Assembly: GCF_008757455.1 (NCBI RefSeq) | Contig: NZ_VCMV01000025.1 | Location: 634 to 64,633 of the forward strand | Length of the DNA stretch: 64,000 nt | Direction of reading: 5' to 3' | Source of the DNA: Microvirga brassicacearum | GTDB lineage: Bacteria; Pseudomonadota; Alphaproteobacteria; Rhizobiales; Beijerinckiaceae | Shown here: piece after piece, positions 24,742-33,138 of the stretch | Position numbering within the stretch: position 1 is the stretch's first letter | How the letters are laid out: every line of letters starts with the position of its first letter | Notes under the pieces: model-generated | The model's database searches: none | Seen by the model: the letters and a program-made list of their open reading frames with translations, nothing else | Told to the model about the DNA's origin: nothing | Made by a program: the position numbers and the translations under genes

Positions 24742-26052
24742 ATGATGGTGGAGACGCACTATGCCAAGAGTGGCGATCTCCGGATCGCCTATCAGGTGAT
24801 TGGAAAAGGACCGCGCGATCTGGTCTTCGTTCCAGGCTTTATCTCCAACCTCGATCATTACTGGGACGAGCCCTCCCTCGTTCGTTTCCTGTCTCGCCTA
24901 AGCTCCTTCAGCCGTCTCATCCTCTTCGACAAGCGTGGGACGGGCCTCTCGGACCGGCTCGGCACCTTGCCGACCCTCGAGGAACGAATGGACGATGTCC
25001 GCGCCGTCATGGACGCGGTGGACAGCAGGCGGGCCGCCCTGTTTGGCATCTCGGAAGGAGGCGCGATGAGCATGCTGTTCGCCGCAACCTACCCTGAACG
25101 GACGCAGGCGCTGATCCTCTACGGGGCTTACGCCGATTTCCATACCTGGGTGCTGCCGCCTGACCGGTTTGAACAATTCCTGGCAAAGATCGATGCCTCC
25201 TGGGGCAATGGTGCGAGCATCAGCGCCTTTGCTCCGAGCAAGGTCGCGGACGAGCGCTTCAAGCAATGGTGGGCGCGGTTTGAACGACTTGGCGCCAGCC
25301 CCTCCGCGGTGGTCATGCTCATGCGAATGAATAGCCAGATCGATGTCCGCCACATCCTTCCGGCGATCCGCGTCCCGACACTTGTCCTGCATCGCCAAGG
25401 CGACACGCGGGTCAGTGTTGAAGGGGGGCGCTATCTCGCGGCGAACATCCCGGGTGCCAAATACATCGAGTTGCCGGGGGCTGATCACGTCCTGTGGGCC
25501 GGCAACGTGGATCGACCGGCCGACGAGATTGAAGAGTTTCTGACCGGGACACGCGGCGAAGCCGAGCCGGACCGGGTGCTCGCGACCGTGCTGTTCACGG
25601 ATCTGGTGGACTCCACCCGCCGCGCGGCCGAAATGGGAGATCGGCCCTGGAGGGCACTCCTCGATGAGCACGATATCATCGTGCGGCGTGAGATCGATCG
25701 TTTCCGGGGGCGGGAGATCAAAACCCTTGGTGATGGCTTCCTCGCAATTTTCGATGGTCCAGCGCGAGCGGTGCGATGTGCAAGCGAGATCACCACGGCG
25801 GTGCACGAGCTCGGTCTCGTGCTCCGCAGCGGCGTCCACACGGGCGAAATTGAAATCAAAGGCGAGGATATCGGAGGCATTGCGGTGCACATTGCAGCGC
25901 GCATCGCGGGCTTGGCCGGCAGTGGACAGGTGCTGGTTTCTCGGACGGTGCGCGATCTGGTGGCGGGCTCAAATCTTCGATTTGGGGAGCAAGGCACTCA
26001 TACGCTTAAGGGTCTCAGTGAGGGTATGTCCCTGTATGAGCTTGCGAAATGA
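24742..26052 (+). CDS. Alpha/beta-hydrolase fused to class III cyclase domain
   Basis: A 436-residue two-domain protein. Residues about 5-265 are an alpha/beta-hydrolase: FVPGFISNLDHYW oxyanion region, nucleophile elbow GISEGG with its Ser, and a C-terminal GADHVLWAG His. Residues about 275-435 are a class III nucleotide cyclase: VLFTDLVDSTRRAAEMGD with the first metal Asp, GREIKTLGDGFLAIF with the second, and RSGVHTGEIEI and VHIAARIAGLAGSGQVLVS. The architecture recurs in Actinobacteria and rhizobia. ATG at 24742 or 24745 is supported because the family starts with YAKSGDLRIAYQV; ribosome site is weak. The role of the hydrolase half, sensor or enzyme, is unknown. Confidence 0.9.
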   Translation: MMVETHYAKSGDLRIAYQVIGKGPRDLVFVPGFISNLDHYWDEPSLVRFLSRLSSFSRLILFDKRGTGLSDRLGTLPTLEERMDDVRAVMDAVDSRRAALFGISEGGAMSMLFAATYPERTQALILYGAYADFHTWVLPPDRFEQFLAKIDASWGNGASISAFAPSKVADERFKQWWARFERLGASPSAVVMLMRMNSQIDVRHILPAIRVPTLVLHRQGDTRVSVEGGRYLAANIPGAKYIELPGADHVLWAGNVDRPADEIEEFLTGTRGEAEPDRVLATVLFTDLVDSTRRAAEMGDRPWRALLDEHDIIVRREIDRFRGREIKTLGDGFLAIFDGPARAVRCASEITTAVHELGLVLRSGVHTGEIEIKGEDIGGIAVHIAARIAGLAGSGQVLVSRTVRDLVAGSNLRFGEQGTHTLKGLSEGMSLYELAK

Positions 26053-26562
26053 TGAAGTTATCGCCCTGGCGTTCAGCATTCCTCTTGCTACCTTCATCGC
26101 TCCTCCTTTGATCCGTCCGGTTTGCTGGACTTCTGACGGATCACAGACAGCAGCGGTCAGTGCGTCGTCCGATCGCATCGTCTCGGCCACCTCCAAGGAG
26201 GCAGCTTGGGAACGGCGGAGTTCGTTTCTGCCAGCAAGCCCTTGAGATTCTTGGACGTGGGTTTTTCGGGTTTGTTCCCTGCCACCGGGCAGCGAAAGGC
26301 TCGCTTAGCGGAACCCTGTCAAGGATCAGGACGCGGCGTGTGGGAGGAGGAACGATTTCGCCGAACCGACGTTCAAAGTCATCATGCCGCCCGCAATAGA
26401 GAATGAAGACCTTCCAGCGGACCGTTTTCTCGGTTGTCGGTTGCCGATGACTGCAGCAATGCAAGAGGGCACCAAGGCAGCGGCGGAGTACCTCGAAAAT
26501 GCGACCACCTATTCCGGGTTAGTTTTGGGTGAGCCTTTTCCCTTCTTCCGAAAGGCTGTCCC
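26053..26562. other. Intergenic stretch, 510 bp, no gene recognised
   Basis: The segment separates the cyclase fusion from the glycan cluster. Several short frames occur on both strands but none has a convincing start, ribosome site or family-like content. A leftward frame of about 107 codons (26141-26464) is rich in Arg, Pro and Cys and is not credible as a protein. The promoter of the glycan operon is expected near its right end, but no good -35/-10 pair was identified. Confidence 0.5.
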
Positions 26563-27333
26563 ATGATGCTCGCAGCCAACGGCACGCCCTCAATCGCGCA
26601 ACGTATCGAGGCTCTGGCTCCTTGGTTTCACAATATCGAACTGGACGGCATCGAGACTGCGCCCGAGCATTTTTTAGGGAATTATCCAACTTTCAAGTGG
26701 CTTGGGTTCCGTCACCTTGTCCCGAGCGATCTGCATGGACAGACGGTTCTCGATATCGGGTGCAACGCGGGCTTCTACTCACTTGAAATGAAACGCCGTG
26801 GCGCCGATCTCGTCGTCGGGATCGATTCGGATCCACGCTATTTGGCTCAAGCCCGCCTGGCAGCTGAAATCAACGGACTAGACATCGAGTTGCATCAGCT
26901 CTCGGTCTACGACATTGGCGAGCTTCGGCAACGCTTTGATCTCGTCCTCTTTATGGGCGTTCTGTATCATCTACGCCATCCTCTGCTCGCTCTCGACTTG
27001 CTCCACGAGCACGTCGTTGGGAACCAGCTTCTGTTTCAATCGATGCTGCGTGGGAGCAAGCATGTCCCAACAATCGAGCATGATTATGCGTTCGACGAGC
27101 ATGCCATCTTCGAGGAGGAAGGATATCCGCGAGCGGTGTTTGTGGAGCACAGCTATGCGACTGATCCGACTAATTGGTGGATTCCCAATCGATCCGGAAT
27201 GGAAGCGATGCTCCGTAGCGCGGGGTTCCTGATCGAGGCGCAGACCGACGATGAAGTCTATCTATGTCGCCGGGGCGAACGCCCGCCAGCGGTTGAGCCG
27301 CCGCCGGAAATCAGGTCCCGGTCCCATGGATGA
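26563..27333 (+). CDS. SAM-dependent methyltransferase, TIGR04290-like
   Basis: A 256-residue class I methyltransferase. Motif I is VLDIGCNAGFYSLEM (near residues 65-79) and motif II GIDSDPRYLAQARLAA; FDLVLFMGVLYHLRHPLLALD is the post-motif II to III region. The opening IEALAPWFHNIELDG and FEEEGYPRAVFVEHSYATDPTNWWIPN match the TIGR04290-type (Rta_06860) family, whose members sit beside epimerases and glycosyltransferases. It probably methylates a sugar or a glycan precursor. It is the first recognised gene of the glycan operon. TTG/ATG alternatives near 26563 exist. Confidence 0.88.
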   Translation: MMLAANGTPSIAQRIEALAPWFHNIELDGIETAPEHFLGNYPTFKWLGFRHLVPSDLHGQTVLDIGCNAGFYSLEMKRRGADLVVGIDSDPRYLAQARLAAEINGLDIELHQLSVYDIGELRQRFDLVLFMGVLYHLRHPLLALDLLHEHVVGNQLLFQSMLRGSKHVPTIEHDYAFDEHAIFEEEGYPRAVFVEHSYATDPTNWWIPNRSGMEAMLRSAGFLIEAQTDDEVYLCRRGERPPAVEPPPEIRSRSHG

Positions 27334-27494
27334 GCCGCGGTCGCACTTCGCTTGTCACCACCAAGGTCTTTTGGGGCATGCGCCGAGACCTTGTCTTGTG
27401 CAAACCGTGGGCAACCTATCTGCGTGTCCGGCGAGAGGAGACGGTCAAGCGCTATCTCGGTTCACCGTCAAGCTTGAGAGAGGAGAGAGCATGA
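27330..27494 (+). CDS. Possible 54-residue small protein, translationally coupled
   Basis: A short frame begins with an ATG overlapping the methyltransferase stop (ATGA) and runs 54 codons. The product is basic and Trp/Arg-rich (WGMRRDLVLCKPWATYLRV, RREETVKRYLG). It ends at a TGA overlapping a further ATG (27491) that has a GAGAGGAGAG ribosome-site-like stretch, giving a 29-codon frame. No family is recognised. The coupling and coding-like codon choice argue for expression; the lack of recognisable content argues against. It may be a remnant. Confidence 0.3.
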   Translation: MSRGRTSLVTTKVFWGMRRDLVLCKPWATYLRVRREETVKRYLGSPSSLREERA

Positions 27495-27598
27495 CTCTCG
27501 CACGTTCGAGACAACCTCGATCCTCATGGCAGTGGGGGTTCGGCGCGAATTCGCAATTGTTGATCCTTCCCCGTCAATGACCAAACTGGAGGCATGCT

Positions 27599-28711
27599 GT
27601 GACGGAGACCATTCTGATTACCGGCGGTGCAGGGTTTATTGGCCGGTATGTTGCGCGTGCGTGTCTCGATCGCGGATATAGGGTCCGTGTTCTCGACAGT
27701 CTCATCGAACAGGTTCATGGCGACAAGACAACCGCGGACGCTCTGGACCCGGATGTTGAGGTCGTTATCGGCGACGTGCGCGATGAAACCGCGGTTCTCC
27801 GCGCTCTGAAGGGCGCCACAAAGGTGGTCCATCTCGCGGCGGAGGTCGGTGTCGGACAGAGCATGTATGCTGTCGACCGCTATGTTTCGGTCAACGACTA
27901 CGGCACCGCGGTGCTGTTTCAACAATTGATCAATCATCCGGTCAAACGGGTTGTCGTTGCGTCGTCCATGAGCATCTACGGCGAGGGCCTTTACCGTGAC
28001 GCCGATGGACGGATCGTGCAGGACGTCACGCGTACGTCGCGCATCTCGGCGAACGATCCTTGGGATCCCCTGGATGAACAGGGCCGGCCGCTGATTCCGG
28101 AGCCAACCCCAGAGTGGAAGCGCCCGGCTCTGGCATCGGTGTATGCACTCTCGAAATACGTTCAGGAGCGCCTGACTCTGACCCTCTCGCCACCCTACGG
28201 CATGGAGGGCGTGGCGCTTCGACTCTGGAACGTCTACGGGCCCGGACAGGCCCTCTCCAATCCTTACACGGGCGTGCTCGCGATATTTTCCTCACGACTG
28301 CATAATGGGCAGCCTCCGATGATTTTTGAGGACGGTCGGCAGCGTCGCGACTTCGTGCATGTCGAGGATGTCGCCCAAGCGTTCCTGCTCGCACTTGAGC
28401 ACGAGAATGCGCCCGGACAGGTCTTCAACGTTGGAAGCGGGCAGGATCGCAGCGTGTGCGAGGTTGCCGAACTTCTCGGCCGAGCGATGAATCGATCAAT
28501 GGAGCCCGACATAACCGGTAAGGCGCGAGCGGGCGACATAAGGCACTGCATTGCCGACATCACCAAGATACAGCAGGAACTGGGATATGTGCCGCGCCGG
28601 GATTTTTTCGAGGGGCTGGCCGAACTCGCCGATTGGGTTGCGCAACAGGAAGCCAGGGACTTCGTTCAGGACGCACGGAAGGAACTCGAAGCGAGAGGAC
28701 TGGTGGCATGA
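27599..28711 (+). CDS. NAD-dependent sugar epimerase/dehydratase
   Basis: A 370-residue extended SDR. Rossmann motif TGGAGFIGRYVARACLDRG opens the protein; the Tyr-Lys catalytic pair is visible in VYALSKYVQERL, and active-site Ser in VVASSMSIYGEG. FNVGSGQDRSVCEVAELL follows in the C-terminal domain. It would epimerise or dehydrate a nucleotide-activated sugar. GTG at 27599 has GGAGG upstream. It lies 265 bp after the methyltransferase and starts a run of genes coupled by 4-bp overlaps, indicating a single operon. Confidence 0.92.
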   Translation: MTETILITGGAGFIGRYVARACLDRGYRVRVLDSLIEQVHGDKTTADALDPDVEVVIGDVRDETAVLRALKGATKVVHLAAEVGVGQSMYAVDRYVSVNDYGTAVLFQQLINHPVKRVVVASSMSIYGEGLYRDADGRIVQDVTRTSRISANDPWDPLDEQGRPLIPEPTPEWKRPALASVYALSKYVQERLTLTLSPPYGMEGVALRLWNVYGPGQALSNPYTGVLAIFSSRLHNGQPPMIFEDGRQRRDFVHVEDVAQAFLLALEHENAPGQVFNVGSGQDRSVCEVAELLGRAMNRSMEPDITGKARAGDIRHCIADITKIQQELGYVPRRDFFEGLAELADWVAQQEARDFVQDARKELEARGLVA

Positions 28712-29823
28712 GGCAGGATGACCAGCTGGCTGCGCCGGCAACTCTTCGCTGTCACCCGATTCTTATAACAGGTGGCGCAGGCTTCATCGGCTCGAACCTT
28801 GCGGACCGGTTTGCTCAGGAAGGGCATGAGATTCTCATATTCGATGCTCTTGCGCGTCCGGGTGTGACCAGAAATCTCGACTGGCTGAAGAAGCGGTATC
28901 CGAGCAAAGTTTCTTCGGTCATTGCTGACGTTCGGGACGAGACAGCTTTGGTCGACGCCGTTCGCGACGTTCAGGCTGTTTTTCATATGGCCGCGCAGGT
29001 GGCTGTCACGACAAGCCTTGTCGATCCTCGTGAGGACTTCGAGATCAACCTTCATGGGACGCTGAACTTGCTCGATGCGCTTCGTCGCCGCGACGATCCG
29101 GCCCCTCTCGTTTTTGCCTCGACCAACAAGGTCTACGGCGATCTTGCGGATATCGAGCTCGAAAAAAAGAACGACGCCTACATACCGTGTGATTTCGCGG
29201 TCCGCGAAACCGGCATCAGCGAGCAGCGGCCGCTTGATTTTCATACTCCCTATGGATGCTCGAAAGGTGCCGCCGACCAATATGTTCTCGACTATGCCCG
29301 CTCTTTCGGGATCGCGACCTGCGTGCTGCGCATGAGCTGCATCTACGGGCAGCGGCAGATGGGGACCGAGGATCAGGGATGGGTTGCGCATTTCCTGATC
29401 CGCGCTCTGGAGGGCAAGCCAATCACTATCTACGGCGATGGCTGTCAGGTGCGCGATGTGCTCGACGTTGCCGATGCCGTCGACGCCTACGCGCAGGCAT
29501 GGAAGAACATCGATCTTGTGCGGGGCCGCGCTTTCAACCTCGGTGGCGGGCCGTCAAACGCGATCAGCCTGAAGCAGCTTCTAAAGCACATTGAAGTCGT
29601 TATCGGTCACCCGGTCGAGACGGTTTATTCCGGCTGGCGTGCGGGCGATCAGCGCTACTACGTGTCTGACACCCGGTGTGCAACGCGCGAACTGGGCTTG
29701 CGAGCGCCGACGCCGTGGCAAACGGGTGTGACTGCTCTCGCCCACTGGCTGCAGGAGGAGGCGAGGGGGCTTTCCCAATCAGAACTATCAGGAGCACCCC
29801 TTCACGCGGCGGAGGCGATGTGA
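28708..29823 (+). CDS. NAD-dependent epimerase, CDP-tyvelose/paratose 2-epimerase-like
   Basis: A 371-residue extended SDR. ITGGAGFIGSNLADRFAQEG is the NAD site; VFASTNKVYGDL, DFHTPYGCSKGAADQYVLDYAR with catalytic Tyr and Lys, and RMSCIYGQRQMGTEDQGWVAHF are strongly reminiscent of CDP-paratose 2-epimerase relatives. It likely inverts a hydroxyl of a nucleotide sugar used by the downstream glycosyltransferases; the substrate is inferred by family. ATG at 28708 overlaps the previous stop (ATGA), and the next gene overlaps its stop (GTGA). Confidence 0.92.
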   Translation: MRQDDQLAAPATLRCHPILITGGAGFIGSNLADRFAQEGHEILIFDALARPGVTRNLDWLKKRYPSKVSSVIADVRDETALVDAVRDVQAVFHMAAQVAVTTSLVDPREDFEINLHGTLNLLDALRRRDDPAPLVFASTNKVYGDLADIELEKKNDAYIPCDFAVRETGISEQRPLDFHTPYGCSKGAADQYVLDYARSFGIATCVLRMSCIYGQRQMGTEDQGWVAHFLIRALEGKPITIYGDGCQVRDVLDVADAVDAYAQAWKNIDLVRGRAFNLGGGPSNAISLKQLLKHIEVVIGHPVETVYSGWRAGDQRYYVSDTRCATRELGLRAPTPWQTGVTALAHWLQEEARGLSQSELSGAPLHAAEAM

Positions 29824-30938
29824 GAAACCGCCCGCACGTCCTGATGACGACCGATACCGTGGGCGGTGTGTGGCAATACGCCCTCGATCTCGCGGAGGGT
29901 CTGCGCCGCCGAGAATTTTTGTTTACGCTGGCGGTGCTTGGGCCGCCGCCATCTGCCGATCAATTGGCTATGGCTCGCATGACAGGCGTCGAGCTTGTCA
30001 TGACCGGACTGCCGCTCGATTGGACCGCCAAAAGCCCCGACGAGGTGGAGCGAGGTGGGAAAGTGATTGCCGCATTGGCTGCGGAAAAGCGAGCCGACAT
30101 CGTTCATCTCAACAGCGCAGCCCTGGCGGCGGGCGCGCGATACGGCGCTCCAGTCGTGGCTGTCTGCCATTCCTGTGTCGCCACATGGTGGCAAGCCGTG
30201 CGTTCAGGACCGATGCCGCAGGAGTTCGTGTGGCGGACAGAGCTTGTCCGCCGGGGTTACGAAACGGCCGACCTCCTTCTCGCGCCGACCACTGCCTTCG
30301 CTCGGATGACGGTTCAGGTCTATGGCCTTTCGAAGTCACCTCTGCTGGTTCCCAATGGCCGCCGCCCTTCGCGCCACATTGCACAGCGAGACCTTGAGCC
30401 CTTCGCGTTTACGGCGGGACGACTCTGGGACGAGGGCAAAAATCTTCGCACTCTCGATCGTGCTGCTGCGCGCTTGCCGACGCGCGTGCTTGCAGCCGGC
30501 GCTGTTGAGGGACCCAATGGCGCGCGCATCGATCTCCGGCACGTCGAAGCTCTCGGCAGGTTGTCCGATGACGAAGTCGCGCAGTATCTGGCCGGCCGAC
30601 CCGTCTTCGTCTCGACCGCCCGATACGAGCCTTTCGGTCTTGCCGCTCTTGAGGCAGCTCAAGCAGGGTGTGCGCTTGTTTTGTCGGATATCCCGACGTT
30701 CCGCGAGTTGTGGGGCGGTGCCGCAATGTTTGTGCCTGCCGAGGACGATGAGGCGGTGGCACACGCTATTGCGCACCTTTTTCAGGAGCCGACGGTTCGC
30801 ATTCGTCTCGGGGATGCGAGTCAGGAACGAGCAAGAAGCTATGGCTCGGAGGCCACGAGCGCTCGCATCGTGGCGGCCTACCGCTCGCTTCTCGGCGCGC
30901 GCGCTGAGAGCTCCTCTTTTGAGGACGCAGCTTTATGA
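29820..30938 (+). CDS. Glycosyltransferase family 4
   Basis: A 372-residue GT-B glycosyltransferase. The N-terminal acceptor domain opens MTTDTVGGVWQYALDLAEGL; the C-terminal donor domain shows TAGRLWDEGKNLRTLDRAA and the EX7E-type signature in STARYEPFGLAALEAAQAG, whose Glu residues bind the nucleotide-sugar. It would transfer a sugar from an activated donor with retention. GTG at 29820 overlaps the epimerase stop; a longer upstream frame overlaps the epimerase and is not used. It ends at an ATGA overlap with the first CgeB-like gene. Confidence 0.92.
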   Translation: MRNRPHVLMTTDTVGGVWQYALDLAEGLRRREFLFTLAVLGPPPSADQLAMARMTGVELVMTGLPLDWTAKSPDEVERGGKVIAALAAEKRADIVHLNSAALAAGARYGAPVVAVCHSCVATWWQAVRSGPMPQEFVWRTELVRRGYETADLLLAPTTAFARMTVQVYGLSKSPLLVPNGRRPSRHIAQRDLEPFAFTAGRLWDEGKNLRTLDRAAARLPTRVLAAGAVEGPNGARIDLRHVEALGRLSDDEVAQYLAGRPVFVSTARYEPFGLAALEAAQAGCALVLSDIPTFRELWGGAAMFVPAEDDEAVAHAIAHLFQEPTVRIRLGDASQERARSYGSEATSARIVAAYRSLLGARAESSSFEDAAL

Positions 30939-32047
30939 AGATCGTTTATTTTACTCATTCGCTGTCGTCATGCTGGAACCACGGCAATGCCCATTTTCTT
31001 CGTGGCGTCCTACGCGACCTGCTTCACCGGGGGCATCAGGTGGTAGTTTACGAGCCGGAGAATGCATGGAGCCTCGAGAACCTTCTGAGGGATCACGGCC
31101 CGTCGGGCCTTGATCCTTATCACAATTTCTACCCGGAACTCACCTCTCGCACCTTTGCGCAGGATGCGGATCTCGACACTCTCTTGGCTGATGCCGATGT
31201 GACGATCGTTCACGAATGGAATGATCCACGGCTCGTTGCGGCAGTCGGCAGAATACGTCGAGACGGCGCTCAGTTCAGGCTTCTCTTTCACGACACGCAT
31301 CACCGCGCCGTGAGCGATCCTGAGGCGATCCGGCAATTCGACCTTGATGATTACGACGGCGTGCTGGCTTTTGGCGAAGCGCTTGCCGAAGTTTACCGCC
31401 GCTGGGGCTGGGGCGACCGGGTCCATGTCTGGCATGAGGCCGCCGATACTCGGCTTTTTCGGCCCCCTGTAGAGTCGACGGAACGGAGTGGGCTGGTCTG
31501 GATCGGCAACTGGGGCGATGACGAACGGAGCGCAGAACTTGAAAGGTTCCTCTTCCGCCCCGCACAGGTCGTCGGGCTTCCTCTTGAAGTCTATGGTGTT
31601 CGCTATCCCGAACATGCGATCGAAATGCTGGACCGCTATCACGTCGCATATCGCGGATGGCTCCCCAACGCCCGTGCACCGGAAATTTATGCGCAGCGAC
31701 TTGCGACGGTGCATGTGCCTCGCAGCTTCTATGTAGACATGCTTCCCGGCATTCCGACGATCCGCGTTTTTGAGGCTCTGGCCTGCGGCATCCCTCTCGT
31801 GTGTGCTCCCTGGCACGATAGCGAAGGACTGTTTCAGCCAGGGACCGACTATCTCGTCGCTCGCGACGAAGCCGAGATGGAGCGGCATCTGAGGGCCATC
31901 CGCAACGATGCAGAGCTCAGACGGTCTCTCGCGGAGAATGGACTTAGCACCATACGCAACCGGCATTCGTGCGCGCACCGGGTGGATCGACTGCTTGCGA
32001 TTATCGACACGTATGGCACGACAGCGCCGGCGGAGATGTCAGCATGA
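30935..32047 (+). CDS. CgeB-like glycosyltransferase (tandem copy 1)
   Basis: A 370-residue GT-B-fold protein of the CgeB/DUF3880 type. The start THSLSSCWNHGNAHFLRGVL carries the family opening (S-x-S-S-x-W-N/G) shared by all three tandem copies; the C-terminal domain contains IRVFEALACGIPLVCAPW followed by an acid-rich stretch, as in the donor-binding EX7E region. Transfer to a polysaccharide or spore/capsule-like surface glycan is inferred. ATGA overlaps on both sides. Confidence 0.87.
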   Translation: MKIVYFTHSLSSCWNHGNAHFLRGVLRDLLHRGHQVVVYEPENAWSLENLLRDHGPSGLDPYHNFYPELTSRTFAQDADLDTLLADADVTIVHEWNDPRLVAAVGRIRRDGAQFRLLFHDTHHRAVSDPEAIRQFDLDDYDGVLAFGEALAEVYRRWGWGDRVHVWHEAADTRLFRPPVESTERSGLVWIGNWGDDERSAELERFLFRPAQVVGLPLEVYGVRYPEHAIEMLDRYHVAYRGWLPNARAPEIYAQRLATVHVPRSFYVDMLPGIPTIRVFEALACGIPLVCAPWHDSEGLFQPGTDYLVARDEAEMERHLRAIRNDAELRRSLAENGLSTIRNRHSCAHRVDRLLAIIDTYGTTAPAEMSA

Positions 32048-33138
32048 AAATTGCATTCTATGGATCGAGCCTGTTGTCTTCGTATTGGAATGGAGCCGCT
32101 ACCTATTATCGCGGCCTGTTGAGCGATCTTGCTCGGCGCGGCTACAGCATCACCTTCTACGAGCCGGACGCTTTCGACCGTCAACAGCATCGCGACATCG
32201 AAGTGCCGGATTGGGCAGATGTCCGTGTCTATCCAGCCACCGAGGACGCCGTGCGGCGCGTTATTGCGGAGGCGGCGAAGGCCGATGTCGTGGTCAAGGC
32301 CTCCGGCGTCGGCGTGTTCGATCATGAACTCCTCGAAGGCGTCGTTGCCGCCTCGCGGCCGGACGCCGTACGCATATTTTGGGATGTGGATGCACCGGCA
32401 ACCCTCGCGGAATTGCGAGAGGATTCGGATCACCCTCTTCATCGGGTCATGCCGTCGCTCGATCTCGTGCTCACTTACGGCGGTGGATCGCCGGTCATAG
32501 AAGCCTATGAGGGCTTTGGAGCCCGCCGGTGCGTGCCGATCTACAATGCCCTTGACCCGGCGACGCATCATCCCGCGCCTGCCGAGGCACGGTTTAGCGC
32601 GGATCTCTCCTTCCTGGGCAATCGCCTGCCGGATCGTGAGGCGCGCGTGGAGCAGTTCTTCCTTGAGCCCGCGCAGCGTCTGCCGGGTCGCGACTTCCTG
32701 ATCGGGGGCAGCGGTTGGGAGACGAAGGCGATGTCGTCCAACGTGCGCCACATCGGTCATGTCTATACGCGCGACCACAACGCCTTCAACGCGAGTCCTC
32801 TCGCGGTCCTCAACATCGCCAGAGACTCGATGGCTGCCACGGGATTCTCTCCCGCGACCCGCGTGTTCGAGGCCGTTGGCGCCGGAGCGTGCCTCATCAC
32901 CGACGCCTGGGTGGGGCTTGAACTGTTCCTGAAGGAGGGCGAGGAAGTTCTTGTCGCGCGGGACGGAAAAGATGTCGTCGACCACGTCGAGGCTCTCACA
33001 CCGGACCGTGCGCAGGGCATTGGCGAGGCGGGGCGTGCGCGGATCACGCGTGATCACACGTACACCCGCCGCGGTGCTGAGGTCGACGCAATCCTGCGGG
33101 CGGAGGCGTTGAGGAAGCGGGAAAGGAGCGTGGCATGA
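32044..33138 (+). CDS. CgeB-like glycosyltransferase (tandem copy 2)
   Basis: A 364-residue paralogue of its neighbours. It opens MKIAFYGSSLLSSYWNGAAT, continues FYEPDAFDRQQHRDIE and has the donor-domain signature ATRVFEAVGAGACLITDAW. IFWDVDAPATLAEL is conserved with copy 3 (FYDIDTPVTLAKL), marking copies 2 and 3 as closer to each other. ATG at 32044 overlaps the previous stop. Donor and acceptor are unknown. Confidence 0.88.
   Translation: MKIAFYGSSLLSSYWNGAATYYRGLLSDLARRGYSITFYEPDAFDRQQHRDIEVPDWADVRVYPATEDAVRRVIAEAAKADVVVKASGVGVFDHELLEGVVAASRPDAVRIFWDVDAPATLAELREDSDHPLHRVMPSLDLVLTYGGGSPVIEAYEGFGARRCVPIYNALDPATHHPAPAEARFSADLSFLGNRLPDREARVEQFFLEPAQRLPGRDFLIGGSGWETKAMSSNVRHIGHVYTRDHNAFNASPLAVLNIARDSMAATGFSPATRVFEAVGAGACLITDAWVGLELFLKEGEEVLVARDGKDVVDHVEALTPDRAQGIGEAGRARITRDHTYTRRGAEVDAILRAEALRKRERSVA

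Noticed and set aside
26141-26464. Leftward 107-codon frame as possible transposase remnant
   Set aside because: Arg/Pro/Cys-rich composition and no recognisable transposase motif or terminal repeats.
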